A DNA stretch of 9,053 nucleotides from Lachnoclostridium sp. UBA903 (GTDB lineage Bacteria; Bacillota; Clostridia; Lachnospirales; Lachnospiraceae), in contig DBEP01000023.1 of assembly GCA_002294045.1 (NCBI GenBank), positions 25,707-34,759 on the forward strand. The letters are read 5' to 3'. The notes below the pieces were generated by a model that saw only the letters and a list, made by a program, of their open reading frames with translations, was not told the origin of the DNA and did no database searches. Each line of letters starts with the position of its first letter. Within the stretch, counting starts at the first letter, position 1. Made by a program: the position numbers and the translations under genes. Below, one piece after another: positions 1 through 6,676 of this stretch.

Positions 1-2
1 CG

Positions 3-65
3 TCGCAATTTTGGGAGAGTAGTATCGTACAAAAAGCCTTCCAGGCGGGCATGTACAAAAAATAA
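3..65 (+). CDS. Possible 3' end of an unidentified gene (partial at left edge)
   Basis: Frame 3 is open from the left edge to a TAA at 63-65 and would encode a C-terminus ending SSIVQKAFQAGMYKK. The composition is protein-like: mixed, with aromatic and charged residues. The stop sits just before a hairpin at 77-93 that could end transcription, and the frame converges on the L25 gene. Twenty open codons can easily arise by chance, and another plus frame is also open here. I do not recognise the family and assign no function. Confidence 0.27.
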   Translation, partial: SQFWESSIVQKAFQAGMYKK

Positions 66-76
66 ATCCTAAAGAT

Positions 77-93
77 ACCGGAAGACTTCCGGT
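77..93. terminator. Hairpin between convergent ends, possible two-way terminator
   Basis: ACCGGAA (77-83) and TTCCGGT (87-93) form a perfect 7-bp stem with a three-base loop. On the minus strand the stem touches the L25 stop codon (95-93) and is followed, after a short gap, by a T-rich run ending in six T. On the plus strand the tail is only weakly T-rich. It is plausible as the L25 terminator and weaker for the left-edge gene. The T-run is not immediately next to the stem, so this is not a textbook case. Confidence 0.4.
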
Positions 94-686
94 TATTCTT
101 CCTCCGGTTCTTCCGCCGGTACTTCATGGGTTTTTGCTTCAATTGCGGAAAGTATGACTTGTTCGGCATTCAGTTCGGAATGGATACCCTCAGGAAACTT
201 AAGGTCACCGGCTTTTATTACATCTCCCGCATTTAAATTGGATACGTCGATTTCAATACCGTCAGGAATATTCTGGGGCAGCCCGGAAACGGTTACGGTA
301 TCTACCTGTCTGTTTAAGTATAAATGTTTTGACTCCAGAAGTTCTAATCCGGCAATCTTAATGGCTATCTCGGTTTTAATTTCATCGGAAAGGGTAATCT
401 GCTGGAAATCCACATGATTATAGTCATAAGTTACAGGTGTAACCTGTAGTTCCTTAATCATTACCGTAAACGGCTTCTGGTCTTCCCCTTCCAGTTTATA
501 GATGGAATTCCTGCCGAATCTGTTTACATATTTTTTTAATTCATCCTTCCTGACCGCTATGGGAATAGGCGTAATTCCCTTGCCGTAAATGCTGCCGGGT
601 AAATAACCTTTTTTCCTTAACAAATTGTTGGCACCCTTGGACTTTTCCGTCCTTGTTATAAATTTCATATCTACTGTTGCTTTCAT
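93..686 (-). CDS. rplY: 50S ribosomal protein L25 / general stress protein CTC
   Basis: Encodes 197 residues of the long, two-domain L25 (TL5/CTC) family, which binds 5S rRNA in the central protuberance of the large ribosomal subunit. The N-terminal 5S-binding beta-barrel covers about residues 1-92. It includes the early R-x-x-K-G-x-x-LR-K-x-G-x-x-PGS-I-YG segment and the later VD(F) stretch. A second beta domain follows to about residue 180, then an acidic tail ending EEPEEE, typical of CTC proteins. I chose the ATG at 686 because AGGAGG lies at 700-695, eight bases upstream, and because the family begins at this point (MKATVDMKF). The frame stays open to an ATG at 737, but those 17 extra residues overlap the ribosome binding site and look untranslated. 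The gene stands alone with its own promoter and is divergent from the mannosidase. Bacillus ctc is a general-stress gene, but no such promoter is recognised here. Confidence 0.95.
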   Translation of the reverse strand: MKATVDMKFITRTEKSKGANNLLRKKGYLPGSIYGKGITPIPIAVRKDELKKYVNRFGRNSIYKLEGEDQKPFTVMIKELQVTPVTYDYNHVDFQQITLSDEIKTEIAIKIAGLELLESKHLYLNRQVDTVTVSGLPQNIPDGIEIDVSNLNAGDVIKAGDLKFPEGIHSELNAEQVILSAIEAKTHEVPAEEPEEE

Positions 687-694
687 GCATATAA

Positions 695-700
695 CCTCCT
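695..700 (-). promoter_or_regulatory. Ribosome binding site that fixes the L25 start
   Basis: The minus strand reads AGGAGG here, a perfect anti-16S match eight bases before the ATG at 686. It lies inside the open frame that begins at 737, which argues against that upstream start. An ATG at 690 is in another frame. Confidence 0.85.
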
Positions 701-766
701 CGTTATGTTGGTGTTGTATAGGTAGTTTGTGTTTCAATGGTAAATTGTAAATGATTCTTAATAGTT

Positions 767-794
767 ATTATATACTAAAACAGAAAAATAGCAA
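767..794 (-). promoter_or_regulatory. Candidate sigma-A promoter for L25
   Basis: The minus strand has TTGCTA (794-789), a 16-base spacer and a perfect TATAAT (772-767). Transcription would start near 760, giving a leader of about 75 bases before the L25 ATG. This is a match to consensus only. Confidence 0.55.
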
Positions 795-922
795 GCAAAA
801 AGCCAAATTGTCTTATAATGATATGGCTGTCCGTGTAATTGCGTGTTTGATTTCCTGTTTAATTTATCATTTTTAGTTAATCAGTATGTATAAAAATATA
901 CCACTTTTTTAAAATTATGGAA

Positions 923-951
923 TATACAGATTACATTAAAAATGTTATGAT
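923..951 (+). promoter_or_regulatory. Candidate extended -10 promoter for the alpha-mannosidase
   Basis: TATACA (923-928) as -35, a 17-base spacer and TATGAT (946-951) as -10. The -10 is preceded by TG one base upstream (943-944), the extended -10 pattern common in Gram-positive bacteria. The start would be near 958, leaving a leader of about 70 bases before the ATG at 1027. Confidence 0.45.
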
Positions 952-1026
952 ATGACTAACGTACGGAGGGACTGTGAATACCTACGGTAATGGTCCTGAT
1001 GCGTAATATTTTCAGGGAGGCTTAAC

Positions 1027-4000
1027 ATGGTATTGATGAAAGAAAGAGCGGGTAAACTGCTGGAATATTTGAAGGAATTGATATACCCCCGCCAAGAGGA
1101 CATTTGCAGTTATAAAATGCTTCGGACCGGCGACCGGTCCCTGGATGTTCTGAATCTGGATACTTCGGACTGGCAGGATTTTAACAACGGACAAATCTGG
1201 GGCGGCCACAGGGAATTTTACTGGTTTGAAACTACTGTTGTCATTCCGGAGGAATTTAAGGGAAAATGTGTGGTTTATGAAGTGATTACCGGAAGGGAAG
1301 GTCTGTGGGATGCAACCAATCCCCAGTTTTTACTTTATGTAAACGGAGCGATAAAGCAGGGACTGGATGTAAATCACAGGGAAGTTATTTTAACGGAAAA
1401 AGCAATTGCCGGTGAAAGCTTCCGCATTGTTTTGTCCGCATTTACCGGTGACCGGAATTTCAGTTTAAAACTGGATTCCAGGCTGAAGGTATTGGACAGG
1501 AAAATAGAAAAATATTACTATGACCTGTCCGTACCTTACCAGGCGGCCCGTATGCTTAGGGAAGACGACAGGGCATATATTACAATTATCCAGAGTATAA
1601 ACGAGTCCTTGAATCTTCTGGATTTAAGAAAAGAATTATCAGAGGAATTTTATGAGAGTCTTCATAAAGCCCAGGAATATATGACAAAAGAATTCTATGA
1701 GAAAGAATGCGGGGATGCGGAAGCCTGTGTATACTGTGTCGGCCATACCCATATTGACTGCGCCTGGCTGTGGACCCTGAAAGTAACGGAAGATAAAGCG
1801 GTCAGAAGCTTTTCCACCGTACTGGAGCTTATGCGCAGGTATCCGGAATATATCTTTATGTCAAGCCAGCCCCAGCTCTATAAATATGTGAAGAAAAACG
1901 CACCTTCTGTTTATGAAGAAATCAAGAAGCGGGTAGCAGAAGGCAGATGGGAGCCGGAAGGCGGCATGTTTGTGGAGGCAGACTGTAATATCGCATCCGG
2001 AGAAGCACTGGTACGCCAGTTTATCCACGGGCAGAAATTCTTTCTGGAGGAATTCGGAAAAGAGAATTCCATCCTGTGGCTGCCGGACGTATTCGGATAT
2101 TCCGCAGCACTTCCGCAGATTATGCTTAAGTGCGGTCTGCCCTATTTCATGACCACAAAAATAAGCTGGAATGAATTCAATAAGATGCCCTGCGATACCT
2201 TTGAATGGGAAGGCATTGACGGAAGCCGGGTACTGACCCATTTTATACCTATAAGGGATTATAATAAAGCGGCGGTGGAAGGGGGAACGGAGACCGAACA
2301 TTTTACCACATACAACGGATACATCAATCCTTCTCAGGTAAAAGGCGGATGGAAGCGCTACAGCCAGAAATATCTTAACAGGGAAGTCTTAATGTCCTTT
2401 GGCTTTGGTGACGGAGGCGGGGGACCTACCCCCGATATGCTGGAGAACCAGAGACGTCTGGCTAAAGGAATTCCCGGCTGCCCTAAAACGGTAATGAGTA
2501 CGGCCAAAAATTTCTTCGAGCAGCTGGATGCGAATGTAAGAGGAAAGAAATATCTGCCCTCCTGGGTAGGGGAGCTGTATCTGGAGTATCACAGAGGTAC
2601 CTACACTTCCATGGCCAGGAATAAAAAATACAATCGCAAATCGGAGTTTGCCTATGAAAATGCGGAATTGTATGCCATGCTGGATACCCAGCTGAATGGC
2701 AGCACTTATCCGCAGCGTGAGCTTTATGAAGGCTGGGAAGTTATTTTAAGGAACCAATTCCATGACATTCTTCCCGGTTCCTCCATAAAAGAAGTTTATG
2801 AGGATTCCAGGGAGGAATATGAAAATATCTTATCTGCCGGACGGAAACTGACAGATACTTCTTTAGAGAGAATTACCGAACAGATTCATGCACCCCAATA
2901 TGCATTGGCGGTTTTTAATCCCAACAGTGCTCCGGCCGGAGAAATCGTTACTTTTATATGTCCCGGAGGTATCAAGGAACCGGCGGTCTATGACGGGGAT
3001 ACACGCCTGGCAGTACAAAAAACAGCGGAAAACGCTTATATTTTTAAAGCGGACCATGTTCCCGGCAAGGGTTACAAGACCTTTTTTCTAAAGGAGGAAA
3101 AGCCGGAATCCGGTCTGTCCATGAAGGTATCCGCATCCCGTATGGAAAATGATTTCTTTGTGGCAGAGTTTAATGAAAAAGGACAGTTCGCACGTATTTA
3201 TGATAAGCGGGCCGGACGAGAGATTTTAAAGGAAGGTAAAGCGGCGAATGTTATCATGAGCTATGAAGACCGGCCCCATAACTATGATGCCTGGGATGTA
3301 AATAATTATTATGTGGAAAAAGCCTGGGAAATCGACCAGGTCAGGGAAATGGAAATACTTGAAAACGGTCCGGTGAGAGCCTGCATGAAAATAGAAAGAG
3401 ATTATCTGGATTCTACGATTATCCAGTATATTTATCTGTATCGGGAAATTCCCCGAATCGATATCCGGAATGTAATTGACTGGAAAGAACACCAGATTTT
3501 TGTGAGGGCATTATTCCCGGTGGATATCCATACAAATGAAGCGACTTTTGATATACAGTACGGAAATGTGAAACGGGCAACTCATTCCAATACCTCCTGG
3601 GATTTTGCCAAGTTTGAAGTATGTGTACACAAATGGCTGGACGTATCGGAGGACGGTTACGGGGTCAGTCTGCTTAACGACTGCAAATACGGCTGCAGCG
3701 TACAGGGCGGGGTTATCGGCCTGTCCATGTTAAAGTCAGCTGTTTATCCGAATCCGGACGCAGATAAGGAAATACATGAATTTACCTTTTCCTTATATCC
3801 TCATCAGGGAGACTGGAGAACAGCCGGTACCGTACAGCAGGCATATCACCTGAATAATCCGCTGACGGCGGTCGTAAAAGAGAATGACGGCGGCAGGCTG
3901 GATAATACGTATTCCTTTGTATCGTCGAATCAGGATAACGTTGTGGTAGAAGTGGTAAAGAAAGCGGAAGAAGATACGGACGCCATTATCCGGTTATATG

Positions 4001-4176
4001 AGTGTTATAACCGTAGAACCGACACCGTACTTACCTTCGGAAAAGAAATAGCTTCCATCTGGGAATGCAACATGATGGAAGAAGGCACGGAGACGGTACG
4101 GTTTAGCAAGAGAGAGGCTTATTTTACCATTAAGCCTTATGAAATCAAAACGTTTAAGGTAGTATTCCAAAGGTAG
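1027..4176 (+). CDS. Cytosolic alpha-mannosidase, glycoside hydrolase family 38
   Basis: A full-length GH38 retaining alpha-mannosidase of 1049 residues. By family it is a zinc enzyme removing alpha-linked mannose from oligosaccharides. The length and N-terminal domain resemble the large bacterial and Man2C1-like group rather than the shorter E. coli MngB. Residues 1-230 form the N-terminal domain. The catalytic barrel begins at GHTHIDCAW, where H242 and D244 fit zinc ligands. WLPDVFGYS carries the likely nucleophile D354, also a zinc ligand in the family. FGFGDGGGGPT starts at 458. The middle helical domain lies around 520-600 and includes NQFHDILPGSS, with H579 the last expected zinc ligand. 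A beta-sandwich region runs from about 625 to the end. No signal peptide or membrane segment is visible, so it should act in the cytosol on imported sugars. AGGGAGG (1014-1020) lies six bases before the ATG, which supports this start. It appears intact and monocistronic. The exact linkage preference cannot be read from sequence. Confidence 0.95.
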   Translation: MVLMKERAGKLLEYLKELIYPRQEDICSYKMLRTGDRSLDVLNLDTSDWQDFNNGQIWGGHREFYWFETTVVIPEEFKGKCVVYEVITGREGLWDATNPQFLLYVNGAIKQGLDVNHREVILTEKAIAGESFRIVLSAFTGDRNFSLKLDSRLKVLDRKIEKYYYDLSVPYQAARMLREDDRAYITIIQSINESLNLLDLRKELSEEFYESLHKAQEYMTKEFYEKECGDAEACVYCVGHTHIDCAWLWTLKVTEDKAVRSFSTVLELMRRYPEYIFMSSQPQLYKYVKKNAPSVYEEIKKRVAEGRWEPEGGMFVEADCNIASGEALVRQFIHGQKFFLEEFGKENSILWLPDVFGYSAALPQIMLKCGLPYFMTTKISWNEFNKMPCDTFEWEGIDGSRVLTHFIPIRDYNKAAVEGGTETEHFTTYNGYINPSQVKGGWKRYSQKYLNREVLMSFGFGDGGGGPTPDMLENQRRLAKGIPGCPKTVMSTAKNFFEQLDANVRGKKYLPSWVGELYLEYHRGTYTSMARNKKYNRKSEFAYENAELYAMLDTQLNGSTYPQRELYEGWEVILRNQFHDILPGSSIKEVYEDSREEYENILSAGRKLTDTSLERITEQIHAPQYALAVFNPNSAPAGEIVTFICPGGIKEPAVYDGDTRLAVQKTAENAYIFKADHVPGKGYKTFFLKEEKPESGLSMKVSASRMENDFFVAEFNEKGQFARIYDKRAGREILKEGKAANVIMSYEDRPHNYDAWDVNNYYVEKAWEIDQVREMEILENGPVRACMKIERDYLDSTIIQYIYLYREIPRIDIRNVIDWKEHQIFVRALFPVDIHTNEATFDIQYGNVKRATHSNTSWDFAKFEVCVHKWLDVSEDGYGVSLLNDCKYGCSVQGGVIGLSMLKSAVYPNPDADKEIHEFTFSLYPHQGDWRTAGTVQQAYHLNNPLTAVVKENDGGRLDNTYSFVSSNQDNVVVEVVKKAEEDTDAIIRLYECYNRRTDTVLTFGKEIASIWECNMMEEGTETVRFSKREAYFTIKPYEIKTFKVVFQR

Positions 4177-4190
4177 TTTCATATAAAAGA

Positions 4191-4294
4191 GGGCTGTTGC
4201 AAATAGTTAAAGTTATTATACTTATGTCCGGAATAGAATTACTATTTCTGGAGTATCCCGCAAGCGGGATACTATTTTAAACTTGCAACAGCCC
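4191..4294. repeat. 104-bp element with 12-bp terminal inverted repeats (MITE-like)
   Basis: GGGCTGTTGCAA (4191-4202) is repeated in perfect inversion as TTGCAACAGCCC (4283-4294). Inside are a strong 10-bp hairpin (4252-4273), a weak 5-bp hairpin (4232-4246), and ATAGT/ACTAT segments that can extend the outer stem. The G-rich, TGTTGCAA-bearing ends resemble insertion-sequence termini in general form, which suggests a miniature non-coding element. No target-site duplication is obvious. It sits exactly between two convergent stop codons, so it could equally be a large two-way terminator. On the minus strand the outer stem is followed by CTCTTTTATAT. Confidence 0.5.
4252..4278 (+). terminator. 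Probable intrinsic terminator of the alpha-mannosidase
   Basis: AGTATCCCGC (4252-4261) pairs perfectly with GCGGGATACT (4264-4273) across a two-base AA gap, so the real loop is probably four bases. On the plus strand the stem is followed by ATTTT, a short T-run. It lies about 75 bases past the mannosidase stop at 4176 and inside the 104-bp inverted-repeat element. Confidence 0.5.
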
Positions 4295-4335
4295 CGTTAA
4301 CACGGGAACAGCATAATTTCATATTAATATAAGAA

Positions 4336-5658
4336 TTACCGGAAATCCTTCATATATTCACCGTGAGCGGCAATCAGTTCGTCGCACATGTTCCGGATAT
4401 CCTCCATGTTTAACTCAGCGGCAGTATGGGGGTCCAGCATGGCCGCCTGGTAAATATAATTGCGGTCTTTTGTAACGGCAGCTTCAATGGTTAAGAGCTG
4501 TACATTGATATTAGTCATGTTCATGGCCGCACACTGGACAGGGAGCCTTCCTACGTGGCAGGGATTGATTCCCCTGTTATCGACCAGGCAGGGCACTTCT
4601 ACGCAGGCATCGGCGGGAAGATTGTCAATGAGTCCGGTATTTAATACGTTGCCTCCGATTTTATAGGGATTTCCCGTAATAACGGCATCCATAATATAAG
4701 AAGCATATTCATGGGACCTTTCGTGGCCGATTTCTCCGTTATCCAGGATACGGGCTTTTTCTTCTTCCCAGCCTGCAATCTGTTTAATACACCTGCGGGG
4801 ATATTCATCCAAAGGAATATTGAATTTTTCAATCATTTCCGGATATCCGGATTTAATAAAAAGCGGATTGTATTCCGCATTATGTTCACTGGATTCGGTG
4901 CAGTAATAGCCGAAATTCCTTATATACTCAAACCGTACCATATCGTCGTGTTTTTCTTCCGCATTTTTTTTGGCGGCACGTTTCTTGATTTCAGGATATA
5001 AATCGTTACCGTCCCTGTCTTTTAGCTCCAGCAGCCAGCCCATATGGTTAACACCTGCTATCAGCTCCTTGCGGCCTTCTAATTTATCCTCCATATCCAG
5101 TTGCTTCAACAGATGTTCGGAGCATACCTGTACACTGTGGCAGAGGCCCACGGTTTGTATCCTGGTATAACGCTGCATATAGCCGGAAAGCATGGCCATA
5201 GGATTGGTGTAATTTAAGAAAAGGGTATCCGGGCAGACTTCCTCCATATCTTTGGCAAAGTCAGCCATAACGGGGATGGTGCGGAGCGCCCGCATAATAC
5301 CGCCGATTCCCAGCGTGTCTGCAATAGTCTGCCTTAAACCGTATTTTTTCGGAATCTCAAAGTCCGTAATGGTGCAGGGATCATAGCCTCCGACCTGGAT
5401 GGCATTGACGACAAAATCAGCATTTTTTAAAGCCTCCCTGCGGTTTTGGATACCAAGATAAGTTTTGATAACGGCCCGGCTCTGATTTACGTTTTTGTTG
5501 ATTGCTTCAAGTATTATTCTGGATTCCTCCAGTCTTTTTGCGTCGATATCATAGAGAGCGATTTCACTGCTGCAAAGAGATGGCGTACACATGCAGTCAC
5601 CCAGTACGTTTCTAGCAAATACGGTACTTCCCGCACCCAAAAAAGTTATTTTAATCAT
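4336..5658 (-). CDS. melA: Alpha-galactosidase, glycoside hydrolase family 4 (MelA type)
   Basis: Encodes 440 residues that align by eye over the whole length with E. coli MelA (451 residues). GH4 enzymes use NAD+ and a divalent metal, usually Mn2+, and cleave by an oxidation-elimination-reduction route. MelA releases galactose from melibiose and related alpha-galactosides. Visible features are the NAD-binding ITFLGAGST (4-12), an acidic residue ending the second strand (ALYDID, 34-39), QVGGYDPCTITDFE (88-101), the TIADTLGIGGIMRALRTIP block (111-129), NYTNPMAM (149-156), GLCHSVQ with metal-ligand Cys173, and GVNHMGW with His205. CHSV at 173-176 matches the alpha-galactosidase subgroup rather than GH4 alpha-glucosidases or phospho-glycosidases. 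AGGAGG (5671-5666) lies seven bases before the ATG. No signal peptide, so cytosolic. It is divergent from an AraC-type gene likely to regulate it and convergent with the mannosidase. Activity on other alpha-galactosides is possible. Confidence 0.93.
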   Translation of the reverse strand: MIKITFLGAGSTVFARNVLGDCMCTPSLCSSEIALYDIDAKRLEESRIILEAINKNVNQSRAVIKTYLGIQNRREALKNADFVVNAIQVGGYDPCTITDFEIPKKYGLRQTIADTLGIGGIMRALRTIPVMADFAKDMEEVCPDTLFLNYTNPMAMLSGYMQRYTRIQTVGLCHSVQVCSEHLLKQLDMEDKLEGRKELIAGVNHMGWLLELKDRDGNDLYPEIKKRAAKKNAEEKHDDMVRFEYIRNFGYYCTESSEHNAEYNPLFIKSGYPEMIEKFNIPLDEYPRRCIKQIAGWEEEKARILDNGEIGHERSHEYASYIMDAVITGNPYKIGGNVLNTGLIDNLPADACVEVPCLVDNRGINPCHVGRLPVQCAAMNMTNINVQLLTIEAAVTKDRNYIYQAAMLDPHTAAELNMEDIRNMCDELIAAHGEYMKDFR

Positions 5659-5677
5659 ATAAGTTCCTCCTGTTTTG

Positions 5678-5706
5678 TTGTATTTCCTTAATGCTCATTG
5701 TATAAT
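5678..5706 (+). promoter_or_regulatory. Candidate promoter of the divergent AraC-type gene
   Basis: TTGTAT (5678-5683), a 17-base spacer and a perfect TATAAT (5701-5706), with a start near 5713. This gives a leader of about 160 bases to the ATG at 5874. The repeat pair at 5728-5759 would lie just downstream of this start, where binding could repress the gene's own transcription. Confidence 0.45.
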
Positions 5707-5731
5707 AAAGAGTAGGCATATGTCCTTTTAA
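5702..5731 (-). promoter_or_regulatory. Candidate melA promoter
   Basis: The minus strand reads TTAAAA (5731-5726), an 18-base spacer and TATTAT (5707-5702), with a start near 5695 and a leader of about 37 bases. The -35 is poor, as expected of an activator-dependent promoter. It overlaps one copy of the 10-bp direct repeat described next to it. The -10 lies on the same bases as the -10 of the oppositely directed araC promoter candidate. Confidence 0.45.
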
Positions 5732-5759
5732 TTTGTTTCAATTTTTCTGTTAATTTGTT
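5728..5759. promoter_or_regulatory. Candidate AraC-type operator: two direct 10-bp repeats
   Basis: TTAATTTGTT occurs at 5728-5737 and, identically, at 5750-5759, so the copies are 22 bp apart, about two helical turns on one face of the DNA. AraC-family proteins commonly bind such tandem direct sites, with the promoter-proximal one touching the -35. Here the proximal copy overlaps the candidate melA -35 (5731-5726). The likely ligand is the AraC-type protein encoded next door. The DNA is AT-rich, so chance repetition is not excluded. Confidence 0.5.
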
Positions 5760-5797
5760 GAATGAATTCAGATTTCGAATGAAAGAGGTTAGAGTGT

Positions 5798-5829
5798 GTC
5801 TGAAAAAACAAAGAACAGTTTTTTCAACA
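5798..5829 (+). repeat. Inverted repeat in the leader of the AraC-type gene
   Basis: TGAAAAAAC (5801-5809) and GTTTTTTCA (5818-5826) form a perfect 9-bp stem with an eight-base loop. Three more outer pairs (TGT/ACA) are possible with one bulged C. It lies between the promoter candidate and the ATG at 5874, inside the region that an upstream GTG start would translate. Its GTGTCTGAAAA flank (5796-5806) also occurs, inverted, in the palindrome at 8773-8814. No T-run follows, so it is not an ordinary terminator. Confidence 0.4.
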
Positions 5830-5873
5830 TCCTGATTTGTACGTGCGTTAAAGATGCACAGATGGGAGTTTTT

Positions 5874-6659
5874 ATGAAAAATAACCGAAAGCCGATTAGC
5901 CTGTATTACTGCGGCAGGGAGGAATGTGCCCCCGGCCATTATTTCGGTCCGGCCGTCCGGCCTCATTATCTGATACATTTTATCCTGAATGGAAAAGGAT
6001 TTTATGAGATCGGAGAAAACAGGTTTGAACTGAAGAAAGGGGAAGCTTTTTTAATAAGGCCCCAGGAGATTACTTATTATGAAGCCGACAGGGAGGAACC
6101 CTGGGAGTATGCCTGGACTGCTTTTGACGGAGAGGCTGCCGGAGAGATGCTTAAAACTGCCGGGCTTACTGCGGAAAAGCCGGTTTGTGATATACTGAAA
6201 CTAGAAGCATGTGAAGAATATTTACGGCTTATGACAGAAAAGTTTAATCATCCCGGCTATCATGAGTATGAGCTTATGGGATATTTTTATTTGATATTCT
6301 CCACCATTGCCAGAGCCGAAACCAGAAGGGAAGAGGCTTTGGAGCAGAGTCATTATGAAAAAGCCCTGGCTTATATCCGCCATAATTACAGCTATGATAT
6401 CCGTGTATCGGATATTGCAAGACATGTGGGGATTGACAGAACTTATCTTTTTAAAATATTCAAGCAGTATACGGGCGGCTCCGTTAAAAAATATCTGACG
6501 GAATACCGGATTCTTTCCGCAAAATATATGCTGACGGACACGGATTATAATATGACGGAAATAGCCCTTTCCTGCGGTTTTTACGACTTGCCTTCCTTTT
6601 GCAGGAATTTTAAGAAACAGGAGGGGATGACACCTGCACAGTACCGGAATAAAAAGTAG
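5874..6659 (+). CDS. AraC-family regulator, probable regulator of melA
   Basis: A 261-residue transcription regulator with an N-terminal cupin-like sugar-sensing domain (about 5-145) and a C-terminal pair of AraC-type helix-turn-helix motifs (about 162-261). The first HTH is around IRVSDIARHVGIDRTYLFKIF (176-196). The second includes MTEIALSCGFYDLPSFCRNFKK (227-248) and is followed by the family signature GMTPAQYR. The N-terminal pattern PGHYFGPAVRPHYLIHFILNGKG is typical of AraC proteins controlling alpha-galactoside and other sugar genes in Firmicutes. Divergent placement next to melA makes it the likely local activator, which is inference. The ATG at 5874 has GGGAG five bases upstream and gives the usual N-terminus. 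A GTG at 5796 with AAAGAGG seven bases upstream would add 26 residues, but that stretch contains a perfect 9-bp inverted repeat and does not look like this family. An in-frame ATG at 5862 is a third option. Confidence 0.9.
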   Translation: MKNNRKPISLYYCGREECAPGHYFGPAVRPHYLIHFILNGKGFYEIGENRFELKKGEAFLIRPQEITYYEADREEPWEYAWTAFDGEAAGEMLKTAGLTAEKPVCDILKLEACEEYLRLMTEKFNHPGYHEYELMGYFYLIFSTIARAETRREEALEQSHYEKALAYIRHNYSYDIRVSDIARHVGIDRTYLFKIFKQYTGGSVKKYLTEYRILSAKYMLTDTDYNMTEIALSCGFYDLPSFCRNFKKQEGMTPAQYRNKK

Positions 6660-6675
6660 AAAGCAAGACCTTTCT
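6658..6675. terminator. Weak two-way terminator candidate between the two araC-type genes
   Basis: AGAAAG (6658-6663) pairs with CTTTCT (6670-6675) over a six-base loop. It is flanked by AAAAAG on the left and TTTTAG then CTTTTT on the right, so either transcript ends in a T-rich run. The stem is short and AT-rich and overlaps the plus-strand stop codon (6657-6659). Confidence 0.3.
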
Positions 6676-6676
6676 T

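Larger units (their letters stand above)
687..1026. other. Divergent intergenic region, L25 / alpha-mannosidase
   Basis: These 340 bp hold no gene. They carry back-to-back promoter candidates (767-794 minus, 923-951 plus) and the two ribosome binding sites. A short perfect inverted repeat, GTATA-aaaa-TATAC (888-901), lies about 20 bp upstream of the mannosidase -35 and could be an operator half-site pair, though AT-rich DNA produces such repeats by chance. I saw no clear catabolite-responsive element and no riboswitch-like structure. Confidence 0.6.

Noticed and set aside
154..417. Plus-strand reading frame of 87 codons opposite L25
   Set aside because: It lies wholly within the well-supported L25 gene, with no ribosome site and no protein-like pattern.
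687..737. Longer L25 with 17 extra N-terminal residues from an ATG at 737
   Set aside because: The extension covers the perfect ribosome binding site of the ATG at 686 and is absent from the family's usual N-terminus.
1861..2301. Minus-strand frame of 146 codons inside the alpha-mannosidase
   Set aside because: Antisense shadow of the catalytic domain; Cys, Phe and His content is that of a complementary strand, with no start signals.
5688..5978. Minus-strand frame of 96 codons across the melA-araC gap
   Set aside because: It covers both promoter candidates and the start of the regulator, and has no recognisable protein features.
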